Part shown: piece by piece, positions 39,148 to 48,390 of the stretch
Numbering within the stretch: the first letter of the stretch is position 1
Layout: each line of letters starts with the position of its first letter
NCBI GenBank assembly: GCA_019638275.1
Contig: JAHBUC010000001.1
Span: 372,001-436,000, forward strand
Length of the DNA: 64,000 nucleotides
Reading direction: 5' to 3'
DNA from: Cyclobacteriaceae bacterium
GTDB taxonomy: Bacteria; Bacteroidota; Bacteroidia; Cytophagales; Cyclobacteriaceae
Program-made: the position numbers and the translations under genes
The notes under the pieces: generated by a model
The model's input: only the letters and a program-made list of their open reading frames with translations
What the model was told of the DNA's origin: nothing
Database searches by the model: none

Positions 39148-40215
39148 ATGAAAACCAACGCAATCGTTATTACAGGCGGCTACCTGGACAGCAGCAACGC
39201 AAAAACCGCACACGGGCTTATTCGTGGAACTGAACGTTTCAATCTTCTTGGCTTTATCGATCATAAATCGGCCGGAAAAGATGCCGGTGAGGTACTCGAT
39301 GGGAAAAACCGGAACATGCCTATCTATGAATCGATTTCTGATTTTGTAAAAAAATCGCCTGAGAAAGCCCAATACTGTGTTATTGGTGTAGCCACAAAAG
39401 GTGGCGTAATACCCGAGTCGCTGATGGCGATGTTGAAAGAGGCGCTTGAAAATAATCTGAGTATTGTAAACGGCCTACATGATTATGTTTCGGATCATGA
39501 AGAATTAGCCTCATTAGCGAAAGCAAAAGGCCTTGAGATCGTTGATGTGCGCAAGCCCAAAAAATTCAAAGATCTCCATTTCTGGAACGGAAAGATCAAA
39601 GAAGTGAAATCACTCAAGGTGGCCGTACTCGGCACCGACTGTGCTTTAGGAAAGCGAACTACTTCTCGTATTCTCACTGAGGCGATGATCAAAGCCGGAT
39701 ACAAAGCCGAAATGATCTACACCGGCCAAACCGGATGGATGCAAGGCGCGAAGTATGGGTTTATTTTCGATTCAACACTGAATGATTTTATATCGGGTGA
39801 GATGGAGCACGCCATTTGGCAATGCTATCAGGATGTAAAACCCGATATCATGTTTATTGAAGGCCAGTCTTCGTTGCGCAACCCAAGCGGACCAGCAGGT
39901 GCGGAATGGATTGTGTCGGCTGATGCGGATATTGTCATTCTGCAGCATAATCCGGCTCGCAAACAATACAAGGACATGGAATACTATCCGGCCTATATTC
40001 CTGCTGTTAAAGATGAAATTGACCTGATAAAAATTTATGGAGCCAACACAGTTGGTATTACCGTAAACACCATGAAAATGAAAACCGAGGAAGCGCGTGA
40101 ATGGGCGAAGCAAACGGAAGCAGAGCTGAATATTCCAGTGGTGCTTCCGCTTGAAGATGGCGTTGATAAACTGGTAACGGTTTTCGAAAATCTGTTGAAA
40201 CAACGTAATGGCTGA
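39148..40215 (+). CDS. DUF1611/DgcN-family protein (possible D-glutamate N-acetyltransferase)
   Basis: A 355-residue protein with the two DUF1611 parts: N-terminal Rossmann-like region (AIVITGGYLDSSNAKTAHGL, YCVIGVATKGGVIP) and a P-loop-like C-terminal region (VLGTDCALGKRTTSRILTEA at 161-180, YTGQTGWMQGAKYGFIFDS, IEGQSSLRNPSGPAG). In marine Proteobacteria the homologue DgcN acetylates D-glutamate and works with the racemase DgcA. The next gene, 27 bp downstream, is of the DgcA/dipeptide-epimerase family, so the pair may act together on D-Glu or murein peptides (inference). Confidence 0.85.
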   Translation: MKTNAIVITGGYLDSSNAKTAHGLIRGTERFNLLGFIDHKSAGKDAGEVLDGKNRNMPIYESISDFVKKSPEKAQYCVIGVATKGGVIPESLMAMLKEALENNLSIVNGLHDYVSDHEELASLAKAKGLEIVDVRKPKKFKDLHFWNGKIKEVKSLKVAVLGTDCALGKRTTSRILTEAMIKAGYKAEMIYTGQTGWMQGAKYGFIFDSTLNDFISGEMEHAIWQCYQDVKPDIMFIEGQSSLRNPSGPAGAEWIVSADADIVILQHNPARKQYKDMEYYPAYIPAVKDEIDLIKIYGANTVGITVNTMKMKTEEAREWAKQTEAELNIPVVLPLEDGVDKLVTVFENLLKQRNG

Positions 40216-40242
40216 TCCGAACTACAAACTCAAATTGCAATC

Positions 40243-41313
40243 ATGAAAATCAAGGATATAAAAATCTGGAGTGCAGACCTGGGCAACACAAAACCATATA
40301 CCATTGCCTTTAAAACCGTGGACGAAGTGCGCAATGCCTTTGTTGAAATAACATTGGCGGATGGCACTACTGGTATTGGCTCGGGCAATCCAAGCGAATA
40401 TGTAGTGGGGGAAAACCTGACTCAAACGTTGGAGGCGCTTCAAGAAAAGAATCTTGAATTTTTGGTTGGTCGCGATATACGGGAAATGAAGCAACTGGCG
40501 TTTGAGGTGTGGCAGAAGTTTCCCAAAAATCCTGCTGCGCGTGCTGCGGTAGATATTGCCTTACACGATGCGTTTACCAAATTTCTGGACATTCCGTTGG
40601 TAAAATACCTTGGGCAGAAAATTCAGTCGATGCCAACATCAAACACAATCGGTATTAAGAATGTAAAGGAAACACTGAAAGAGACTGATGATTATCTGAA
40701 ACAAGGATTTAAGGCCATTAAAGTAAAGTTGGGTAAAGACCTGGAAGAAGATATTGAACGCATGGTTAAAATGCGCGAACAATTTGGGTATGACTATACC
40801 ATTCGTATTGATGCCAATCAGGGGTATGATTCAGCCCAAACCATAGCGTTTTATCAGCGGACCAAAGATTTAAAAATTGAATTGATTGAGCAGCCGCTTC
40901 CCGCTAGAGCGGTTTCAGAAATGAAAGCGTTGCCCGATGAAGTTCGTGAAGTAATTGCTGCCGATGAATCCTTAATTTCACCTGTTCATGCACTTGACCT
41001 GGTGAAACCGCCACGGGCTTGCGGTATTTTTAATATCAAGTTGATGAAGTGCGGAGGTGTTTCACAGGGATTAAAAATTGCTGACATCGCCCTTCATGAA
41101 GGCATTGATTTGTTCTGGGGTTGTAACGATGAAAGCATTGTAAGCATCACGGCTGCCTTGCACGCGGCATTTGCCTGCTCCAATACGAAATACATCGATC
41201 TGGATGGAAGCCTTGACCTGGGCAATGATGTTGTAAAAGGCGGCTTTATCCTGAAGGACGGAATCATGTATTGCTCCGATAAGCCCGGATTGGGCGTAGA
41301 AAGAATCGGTTAA
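40243..41313 (+). CDS. Enolase-superfamily dipeptide epimerase (L-Ala-D/L-Glu epimerase or N-acetyl-Glu racemase DgcA)
   Basis: A 356-residue barrel enzyme. Catalytic lysines K160/K162 (AIKVKLGKD) and K266 (NIKLMKCGG), metal ligands D190 (RIDANQGYD), E216 (IEQPL) and D241 (AADES) are all present. IDLDG (D319, D321) matches the loop that holds the dipeptide N-terminus in L-Ala-D/L-Glu epimerases, which favours murein-peptide recycling; the DgcN-like neighbour favours the N-acetyl-D-glutamate route. The sequence alone does not decide. Confidence 0.9.
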   Translation: MKIKDIKIWSADLGNTKPYTIAFKTVDEVRNAFVEITLADGTTGIGSGNPSEYVVGENLTQTLEALQEKNLEFLVGRDIREMKQLAFEVWQKFPKNPAARAAVDIALHDAFTKFLDIPLVKYLGQKIQSMPTSNTIGIKNVKETLKETDDYLKQGFKAIKVKLGKDLEEDIERMVKMREQFGYDYTIRIDANQGYDSAQTIAFYQRTKDLKIELIEQPLPARAVSEMKALPDEVREVIAADESLISPVHALDLVKPPRACGIFNIKLMKCGGVSQGLKIADIALHEGIDLFWGCNDESIVSITAALHAAFACSNTKYIDLDGSLDLGNDVVKGGFILKDGIMYCSDKPGLGVERIG

Positions 41314-41319
41314 CAATTT

Positions 41320-42522
41320 TCAGATACCCGCTTCAATCTGCAAGCGTAATTGCCAGCGGTTTAAATCAACATTATTATCCTGAAGCCAGTGATTTTGCTC
41401 ATAGGTAACATCAGCCTGCAATTTCAACCGGTGACCACGAATATATTTGGTAGCGCCTAAGGTATATTGCTTCACTTCTTCCTCCAGTAATTGAATGGGT
41501 GCATCTGGCCGAACCCGCGAAAACCTTCCGGTTATTTCATAGTTTTTCTTGAAAAGATAGCTGGCCTGGTAATTCTCACCGTGGCCTGCATATACATATC
41601 GGATATCGCCATCGGTGTTTTGTGTGATTGGATTGGGTGAAGTACGTTTCAGAAATTCAGTGGAGAGCGACCAACCATTATGTTTGTAAAGAAAATCTAT
41701 CATATGTGTTTCAATGTCACGGGGTTCGTACAGAAATGTTCCCAATTGTCCACCTGTGCGAATAGCATCCTGGTTGGATGTTAGCGTTAGCCCCACCGAA
41801 ATTTTTGGCTTGGGTTCACGTACCAGGTCGCCTTCAAAATAATCGCCACCGTTGGTAAACCGACCTAACGGCAGCAATTCCAACCGGCCGGTATAAGCAA
41901 GTCCGCGATCAGATGCGGTGATGTTGCGCCCGTCACCGGAAGAGATGGCGCCACGAAGTACATAATGAAAACCCTGAATGTTGTTGTTATAGTAAACCTG
42001 TGCACCAAAATCACGGTCGATGTTAAACGTTGAATTCACTATGGATCGATCGGGTAATTGAAGATCGCCCGATGAGTTTACCCGCTGACGGTTTCCAGGA
42101 AGTTTGGTCTGGCCAAGGCCAATGGCAAAGTGTTCGTTGAACCGATAGATCACCATGGCATCACGAATAACGTTGGGAAACCCCGTATCGTCATAGTCCA
42201 TATCCGCCCGTGAAAAAGCAAGCTGAATCAGGTAGTATAATTTGGGTGTATAAATAAACCCTTCCAAACGAAGCCTCAGTCGCCTTACGCGTGCTTCCAC
42301 CTGGTCAATGGATAAATCATTTTCGTCAACCGTGGTAAAGGCTGCCCGATTTTGCATCCGGAAGCGGATATTCAGCATAAACAGACTGTCCGGAGAGATC
42401 ATACCCAGGCCGCTGCCATAAGTAAAATAAGGTGAAGGAGAAATTTCGGCCTGTCCAAAAGCAACATTTTGGATGGAGAAAAGAATTATTCCTGCAAGGA
42501 AAGATTTTATACGGATATGCAT
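41320..42522 (-). CDS. Phosphate-selective porin O/P-like outer-membrane protein
   Basis: A 400-residue protein with a signal peptide (residues 1-24, ending NVAFGQ) and alternating beta strands throughout: LNIRFRMQNRAAFTTVDEND, ARVRRLRLRLEGFIYTPKLY, GLGQTKLPGNRQRVNSSGDL and a closing RWQLRLQIEAGI. This is the Porin_O_P pattern. It probably forms an outer-membrane pore; specificity is unknown. It converges with the epimerase gene. Confidence 0.85.
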   Translation of the reverse strand: MHIRIKSFLAGIILFSIQNVAFGQAEISPSPYFTYGSGLGMISPDSLFMLNIRFRMQNRAAFTTVDENDLSIDQVEARVRRLRLRLEGFIYTPKLYYLIQLAFSRADMDYDDTGFPNVIRDAMVIYRFNEHFAIGLGQTKLPGNRQRVNSSGDLQLPDRSIVNSTFNIDRDFGAQVYYNNNIQGFHYVLRGAISSGDGRNITASDRGLAYTGRLELLPLGRFTNGGDYFEGDLVREPKPKISVGLTLTSNQDAIRTGGQLGTFLYEPRDIETHMIDFLYKHNGWSLSTEFLKRTSPNPITQNTDGDIRYVYAGHGENYQASYLFKKNYEITGRFSRVRPDAPIQLLEEEVKQYTLGATKYIRGHRLKLQADVTYEQNHWLQDNNVDLNRWQLRLQIEAGI

Positions 42523-42562
42523 GGATCAAAAATCACCCAAAGATGAAAAACTTTTCACCAGT

Positions 42563-42599
42563 TGAAAAAAGAAACCCCGCCCGGTTTCCCAAGCGGGGT
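42563..42599 (-). terminator. Intrinsic terminator downstream of clpB
   Basis: On the minus strand ACCCCGC (42599-42593) and GCGGGGT (42580-42574) form a 7-bp GC-rich stem, followed by TTCTTTTTTC. It lies about 100 bp after the clpB stop; the gap to the porin gene (42523-42699) holds no gene. A second small palindrome GCCGG/CCGGC is at about 42668-42682. Confidence 0.75.
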
Positions 42600-42699
42600 A
42601 TTCAACCAAACCCCTCTAACCAAACCCTCAATCCTTGCTTTCGCAGAATTTCTCCGCGAGGGGAATGCCGGACAGGCCGGCTACGGAGAATGTCAATCC

Positions 42700-45326
42700 T
42701 TAACTCAATTCATTAACAATGGTGGCCGCGTCAAGGTTCTCGAAAACGAACTCATTTTCATTTTTAATATCAATGAAAATCACCGAGTCTTTGTGAACTT
42801 TTCCGGCCAATATCTGTTTTGACAGCTCATTCAGCACCTCACGCTGCATAACGCGTTTCAACGGCCGGGCGCCAAACTGCGGGTCATACCCGATCCTGGC
42901 CAATCGCTCACGGGCCGCATCGGAAACATCTATTTTAATTCCAGCTTCTTCCAAACGCTTTCGTACCAAATCAACCTGGATATCCACAATTTTCCGGATG
43001 TCTTTTCGGCTCAACGGACGGAACATGATGATCTCATCAATGCGGTTAACAAATTCCGGCCGAACCGATTTCCTTAATAACGTCAGCACTTCTTCTTTCG
43101 TGTCTTCGATTACTTCGAAATAATTTTCATCCGTTATTTTTTCAAAGTTCTCCTGGATGATGTGCGAACCCATGTTGGTGGTCATGATAATGATGGTATT
43201 TTTAAAATTGGCTACACGACCTTTGTTGTCGGTAAGCCGTCCATCATCCAAAACCTGTAACAAAATGTTGAACACATCCGGATGTGCTTTTTCAATTTCA
43301 TCCAACAGAATTACCGAATACGGTTTTCTGCGAATGGCCTCGGTAAGTTGCCCGCCTTCATCGTAACCCACATAACCCGGAGGTGCGCCAATCAATCGGC
43401 TTACACTGTGGCGCTCCTGGTACTCACTCATGTCGATGCGCACCATCGCGTGCTCATCGTTGAACAGGTATTCAGCCAACGCTTTCGATAATTCTGTTTT
43501 TCCTACACCGGTTGTTCCCATAAAGATGAACGAACCAATCGGGCGTTTAGGATCTTGCAAACCCGCACGACTTCTCCGTACAGCATCGCTTAGTGCCTGA
43601 ATGGCTTCTTCCTGTCCGGCAACGCGCTTGCTTAACTCCTCTTCCAGGCTCAGTAATTTTTCGCGCTCACTCTGCAGCATTTTTGAAACCGGTATGCCGG
43701 TCCAGCGGGCCACTACTTCCGCAATATCTTCACTATCTACTTCTTCCTTTAACAGGGATTTTTCGCCCTGCATTTTTTTCATCTGTTGCTGATATTCATT
43801 AAGACGTTTTTCTGCTTCCGTTATTTTACCGTAGCGGATTTCAGCAACTTTTCCATAATCGCCAGCCTTTTCAGCTTGTTCGGCCTCAAACTTTAGTTTA
43901 TCAATCGCCTCCTTGGTTTTTTGGATTCCCTGCACCACTTCCTTCTCACTTTCCCACTTTGCTTTCAGGGTATTGCGTTCTTCCGACAGGTCGGCAATTT
44001 CCTTGCTGAGCGTGGTCTCCTTCTCCTTATCCTTTTCCCTGCGGATGGCTTCGCGTTCAATTTCGAGTTGCATAATTCTGCGGTTGAGCTCATCAAGCTC
44101 TTCCGGCAACGAATCCATCTCCAACCGAAGTTTGGAAGCCGCTTCATCCATCAGGTCAATGGCCTTATCAGGTAAGAAACGGTCGCTGATGTAGCGACTT
44201 GAAAGTTCTACTGCTGAGATTACCGCATCATCTTTGATGCGTACACCGTGGTGGAGTTCGTACTTGTCTTTTATTCCACGAAGGATGGAGATCGAATCTT
44301 CCACCGAAGGTTCATCAACCATCACCGACTGGAACCTGCGCTCCAACGCTTTGTCTTTCTCAATATACTTTTGGTATTCTTTTAATGTGGTGGCGCCAAT
44401 CGCATGTAGTTCACCCCGCGCCAATGCAGGCTTTAGTAAGTTGGCCGCATCCATTGCGCCCTCGCCACCGCCACCGGCTCCAATCAGTGTATGAATTTCA
44501 TCAATGAACAGAATGATCTGCCCGTTCGAATCGGTTACCTCTTTGATAACGGCTTTCAAACGTTCTTCAAACTCGCCCTTGTATTTGGCGCCTGCTACAA
44601 GCAAGCCCATATCCAACGATACAATAATTTTAGTTTTCAGATTTTCAGGCACATCACCATCTACGATGCGTTGCGCCATACCCTCAACAATAGCGGTTTT
44701 ACCCACACCCGGTTCACCTAAAAGGATTGGGTTATTTCGTTCTGCGTGAAAGGATTTTGTAATAATTGCCTGATCTCTTCATCGCGACCAATCACCGGAT
44801 CGATTTTTCCCTTCTTTGCCAGCTCGTTCAGGTTTTTGGAGTAGCGCTCCAGCGATTTGTATTTCGCTTCGGCATTTTGATCCGTTACAGATGATCCGCC
44901 ACGTAATTCTTTAATGGCTTTTAAGAGACCAGTGCGTTCAAAACCCACATCACGCATCACTTGCGCGGCCTTGTCTTTTCCAGCCAACAAGGCTAGTAGC
45001 AAATGTTCAACGGCAATGTATTGATCTTTGAATTCGCGAAGTTCTTTTTCAGCCTGTTGTAAAAGCGTGTTGGTGGCGGATGACAAATACGGTTGTTGTC
45101 CGGATACCTTGGGATAGGAATTCAGCAACTCCTCCAATCGGGTTTGCAATACACCCGTGTTGACGGCCAGTTTTTTTATCAGGTAGGCAGTAACGTTTTC
45201 GTCCGTTTCAAAAATGGCTTTCAATACGTGCCCGGGTTCAATGGCTTGTTGCTGTAAACCCATGGCAATTTCAGCCGACTTCTGTAACGCTTCCTGCGAT
45301 TTAATGGTGAATTTCTCGAAGTTCAT
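42700..45326 (-). pseudogene. clpB: ATP-dependent chaperone ClpB, interrupted by frameshifts before the first Walker A
   Basis: Two reading frames make one ClpB. 45326-44718 holds the N-domain (MNFEKFTIKSQEALQKSAEI) and the start of AAA1 ([15 protein letters not shown]) and then runs into a false [12 protein letters not shown] ending. 44706-42700 goes on from the Walker A ([10 protein letters not shown]) through the coiled-coil middle domain and AAA2 ([19 protein letters not shown]). The lost ILSRRTKNNP piece can be read only by assuming one extra A at 44755-44758 and two missing A at 44735-44737. ClpB rescues aggregated proteins with DnaK. Either the gene is dead or these are sequencing errors in A runs; the rest is well preserved, which favours error. 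Confidence 0.9.
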
Positions 45327-45460
45327 ACTTGTGTTCTCTCCCGGCTCCTTCCACAAAACATAATCCATTGAAAGATTGATCTACTTTCAGGAATTTTTGT
45401 CATTAAATTTTTAGATTTAGAAACCTGTTGCAGCCATTTTGACCTGATAATCAGATTTAT

Positions 45461-47290
45461 ATGCCAAAAAGAAAGCAAGCTGAAACGAACGATTTTCCTA
45501 AAGCTACCGTGCTGGAAGTGGCCTGGGAGGTGTGCAACCAGGTGGGAGGAATTTACACGGTAATCCGCTCGAAGGTGCCGGCTATGATGGAGCATAAAAA
45601 CGGACCGTATTGCTTGATTGGCCCGTACCTGTCGAAAAACATATTGGCTGAGATTGAGCCGTTGGAAAATTTAAGTGATGCTTTTGGATTGGCCGTACAA
45701 CATTTGCGTGAGCAAGGCATAGAGGCTTATTATGCAGAATGGTTGGTTACGGGAAGACCAAAAGTGATTTTGTTAAATCCGGATAGCCTTACGGCTGATC
45801 AGGTTCGGGAGATTCGTTACACCTGGTGGAAAGACTTTGGCATTGGCATGCCTGAAAACAATGAGTTGATTAACCGCGTGGTGGCGTTCAGTTATTTAAC
45901 TGCATTGTTCATTGAAACCTTTATTCAGTTTGCTGAGAAGGGTGATCCGATCATCGCTCATTTTCATGAGTGGATGGCCGGACTTCCCATCCTGAACATC
46001 AAGAAGAAAAAGCTACCGGTACGCACCATATTTACTACACATGCCACACAATTAGGCAGGCACCTGGCCATTAACTCACCACAGTTCTATGCACACCTTC
46101 CGTTTTTTAAATGGGAGACAGAAGCAAAGAAATTTGGCATTGAAACAGAAGCCCGTATTGAATTTAACTGTGCCAACCATGCCGATGTGTTAACCACCGT
46201 TAGCGATGTTACCGCGCGTGAATGCAAGCACCTGTTAAAGCGAGTCCCTGAAGTTGTTTTGCCCAACGGACTGAACATTGAGCGGTTTGTTGCCTTGCAC
46301 GAATTTCAAAACCTGCATGCGCAATACAAGGAAGAAATTCACCAGTTTGTGATGGGACATTTTTTTCAGTCGTATTCGTTTGACCTGGATAAGACCATTT
46401 ACTTTTTTACCTCGGGCCGGTACGAGTACAAGAACAAGGGATTTGATCTAACCCTTCAGGCATTACGCTTGCTCAACGAGCGGTTGAAGAAAGATCAGGT
46501 TGATGTAACCGTGGTGATGTTTTTTGTAACCAAGCGGGATTACTACAGCATTAAACCGGAAGTACTGCAATCGCGGGGAGTGATGGAGGAAGTACGGCAA
46601 ACGTGTGATGCGATACAGAAGCAAGTGGGCAGGCGCTTATTTTACGCCAGCACTACCAGTCTGGATAACCGGTTGCCCAACCTGAATGACTTTGTGGACG
46701 AATACTGGAAGCTGCGCTACCGCAGAACGATACAATCGTGGAAGAGTAATAAACCACCGTTGGTATACACCCATAAACTTGTGGATGAAGAAGGTGATGA
46801 GATTTTGCAATACGTGCATCAACATAATTTATTGAATCACCAGTCTGACAAAGTCAAGATTGTGTACCACCCTGATTTTATCAACACCTCCAATCCGTTG
46901 TTCGGTATTGAATACAGCCAGTTTGTTCGCGGTTGCCATTTGGGAATTTTCCCGAGTTATTATGAGCCGTGGGGGTATACCCCGTTGGAATGTATGGCCA
47001 GTGGTGTGCCGGCTGTTACCAGCGATTTATCTGGCTTTGGCGATTACATTTTACGCCACTCCACCGATCCCTCGCAATATGGGTTGTATGTAATCGAACG
47101 TGGCAAACGAACCTTTGAATGGTCGGCCAACCAGTTGGCGGATGCGTTATATACTTTTTTAAAACAAACCAGGCGTGAGCGCATCATGCAACGCAACAAC
47201 GTAGAGAACCACTCAGCCGAGTTCGACTGGCAGAACTTGATTAAACATTACAAGGAGGCGTATGTGAGGGTGATGGGGGAGAAGGGGTAA
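45461..47290 (+). CDS. Glycogen synthase of the GT3 (eukaryote-like) family
   Basis: A 609-residue protein with GT3 marks: LEVAWEVCNQVGGIYTVIRS, FTTHATQLGRHLA, FFTSGRYEYKNKGFDLTLQA and YYEPWGYTPLECMASGVPAV, and the long GYS-type insertions (RGVMEEVRQTCDAIQKQVG). GT3 enzymes are the fungal and animal type and use UDP-glucose; many Bacteroidota carry one too. It diverges from clpB with a 134-bp gap. It could supply glycogen for the phosphorylase-like protein at 5257. Confidence 0.93.
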   Translation: MPKRKQAETNDFPKATVLEVAWEVCNQVGGIYTVIRSKVPAMMEHKNGPYCLIGPYLSKNILAEIEPLENLSDAFGLAVQHLREQGIEAYYAEWLVTGRPKVILLNPDSLTADQVREIRYTWWKDFGIGMPENNELINRVVAFSYLTALFIETFIQFAEKGDPIIAHFHEWMAGLPILNIKKKKLPVRTIFTTHATQLGRHLAINSPQFYAHLPFFKWETEAKKFGIETEARIEFNCANHADVLTTVSDVTARECKHLLKRVPEVVLPNGLNIERFVALHEFQNLHAQYKEEIHQFVMGHFFQSYSFDLDKTIYFFTSGRYEYKNKGFDLTLQALRLLNERLKKDQVDVTVVMFFVTKRDYYSIKPEVLQSRGVMEEVRQTCDAIQKQVGRRLFYASTTSLDNRLPNLNDFVDEYWKLRYRRTIQSWKSNKPPLVYTHKLVDEEGDEILQYVHQHNLLNHQSDKVKIVYHPDFINTSNPLFGIEYSQFVRGCHLGIFPSYYEPWGYTPLECMASGVPAVTSDLSGFGDYILRHSTDPSQYGLYVIERGKRTFEWSANQLADALYTFLKQTRRERIMQRNNVENHSAEFDWQNLIKHYKEAYVRVMGEKG

Positions 47291-47353
47291 TTACTAGTTA
47301 TGGATGATTGTTTCGCCAGAGATAAACAAACCCGTGTTGGGCACTGCGGTTTG

Positions 47354-47656
47354 CTAAATCTTTAATTTTCTGGGGTCTTGTCTTGGATCGAACAACGTCA
47401 CTATTCTAATCGTGTCTGTGGATGTCTCGTAGTAAATCACTGTATGTTTTGTCAGTACAGATCGCCTTACATTCCTTCTCTTTTTAGTCTTAGGAAAAAG
47501 TCTTGGGTTGATGGAAATTAATTCGAGTCGCTTATCTAGTTTTTGTACAAAATTCTTGACTTCCTTTTCTGTCCACTTGTATAGAAGATAGTCTATGATG
47601 TTTTGCAGGTCTAATATCGCCCTTTCCGTCCACTGAATCCTATAGCCACTTCTCAT
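47354..47656 (-). CDS. RelE/ParE-family toxin (pair 1)
   Basis: A 100-residue ParE-like protein (YRIQWTERAILDLQNIIDYL, NPRLFPKTKKRRNVRRSVLT, IVTLFDPRQDPRKLKI). Such toxins inhibit gyrase or cut mRNA on ribosomes. It overlaps the upstream antitoxin gene by 17 bp, the usual layout of a type II pair. Confidence 0.88.
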   Translation of the reverse strand: MRSGYRIQWTERAILDLQNIIDYLLYKWTEKEVKNFVQKLDKRLELISINPRLFPKTKKRRNVRRSVLTKHTVIYYETSTDTIRIVTLFDPRQDPRKLKI

Positions 47657-47891
47657 AGAGTTTTCTAACTTCTTTATGCGGTTTTAGTCTACCAGCTTTA
47701 ATATCGGCTAACCCTTTGTCAATCGCATTTTTTTCTTCGTCTGAAATCTGATCCCACCAGTCTGTTTTGGAAGGACTATTCTTTAACATTTTGAGTCTTT
47801 CTATTGAGGTTTCGTCCTTTAAAGTTGTCACCCACTTGATAATTTCAAGCTTGTCTTTTTCGATATTCATTTCATGCACTTTAGCTTTCAT
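47640..47891 (-). CDS. Antitoxin of the ParE-type toxin (pair 1)
   Basis: An 83-residue acidic protein; the end ISDEEKNAIDKGLADIKAGR and HKEVRKLYEKWL is the toxin-binding type seen in addiction-module antitoxins beside ParE toxins. It may start at Met8. Located directly before the toxin gene. Confidence 0.85.
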   Translation of the reverse strand: MKAKVHEMNIEKDKLEIIKWVTTLKDETSIERLKMLKNSPSKTDWWDQISDEEKNAIDKGLADIKAGRLKPHKEVRKLYEKWL

Positions 47892-47929
47892 AGTCCCTAA
47901 TTTAAAGATTTTTGCCTGTCATGCCATAT

Positions 47930-48370
47930 TCAGAGTAGCTCCATCTCCAAAATTGGGTAAGGCTTCCCCAAACTATCAACCTCCAGACGTCTGATTACGG
48001 TATATCCAAGTTTCTTATAGAAGCCAACGGCTTGCTCATTTTGTTCGTTCACGTCTACTTTACGAATAAGTAAACTCTGAATGGCATGGCCCATCAATAA
48101 TTTTCCGATTCCTTTCCCACGATATGCCGGATCAATGAACAGCATCTCCACTTTGTCATCGGATGTACCCATAAAACCCATGATTTTTTTCTGTACATCT
48201 CGCACGGATAACAATGAAACAGCATCGAAGTACTTTTCAAGAATCAAAGGTTTGAGGTATTGAATATACTCTTCCGGCAGGAAGTGGTGTGTAGCCCGAA
48301 CGGATTTTTCCCATACATCAATCAATTCAGGATAGTCGCGTTTTGTTGGTGTATCGATGCTGTATGGCAT
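47930..48370 (-). CDS. GNAT-family N-acetyltransferase
   Basis: From ATG 48370, 146 residues: VWEKSVRATHHFLPEEYI at the front, the acetyl-CoA loop PAYRGKGIGKLLM and the closing NEQAVGFYKKLGYTVIRRLE. It is similar in layout to YjaB-like enzymes. Substrate unknown. A TTG at 48394 that overlaps the upstream gene as TTGA is a less likely start. Confidence 0.88.
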   Translation of the reverse strand: MPYSIDTPTKRDYPELIDVWEKSVRATHHFLPEEYIQYLKPLILEKYFDAVSLLSVRDVQKKIMGFMGTSDDKVEMLFIDPAYRGKGIGKLLMGHAIQSLLIRKVDVNEQNEQAVGFYKKLGYTVIRRLEVDSLGKPYPILEMELL

Positions 48371-48390
48371 ATGGTCTTTGTTATCGTGTT

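Noticed and set aside
42432..42822. Plus-strand reading frames between porin and clpB
   Set aside because: They cover a terminator and the clpB end on the other strand and show no protein-like composition.
44706..44760. Programmed ribosomal frameshift in clpB
   Set aside because: Two changes of opposite sign are required and there is no slippery heptamer with a stimulating structure; error or mutation is simpler.
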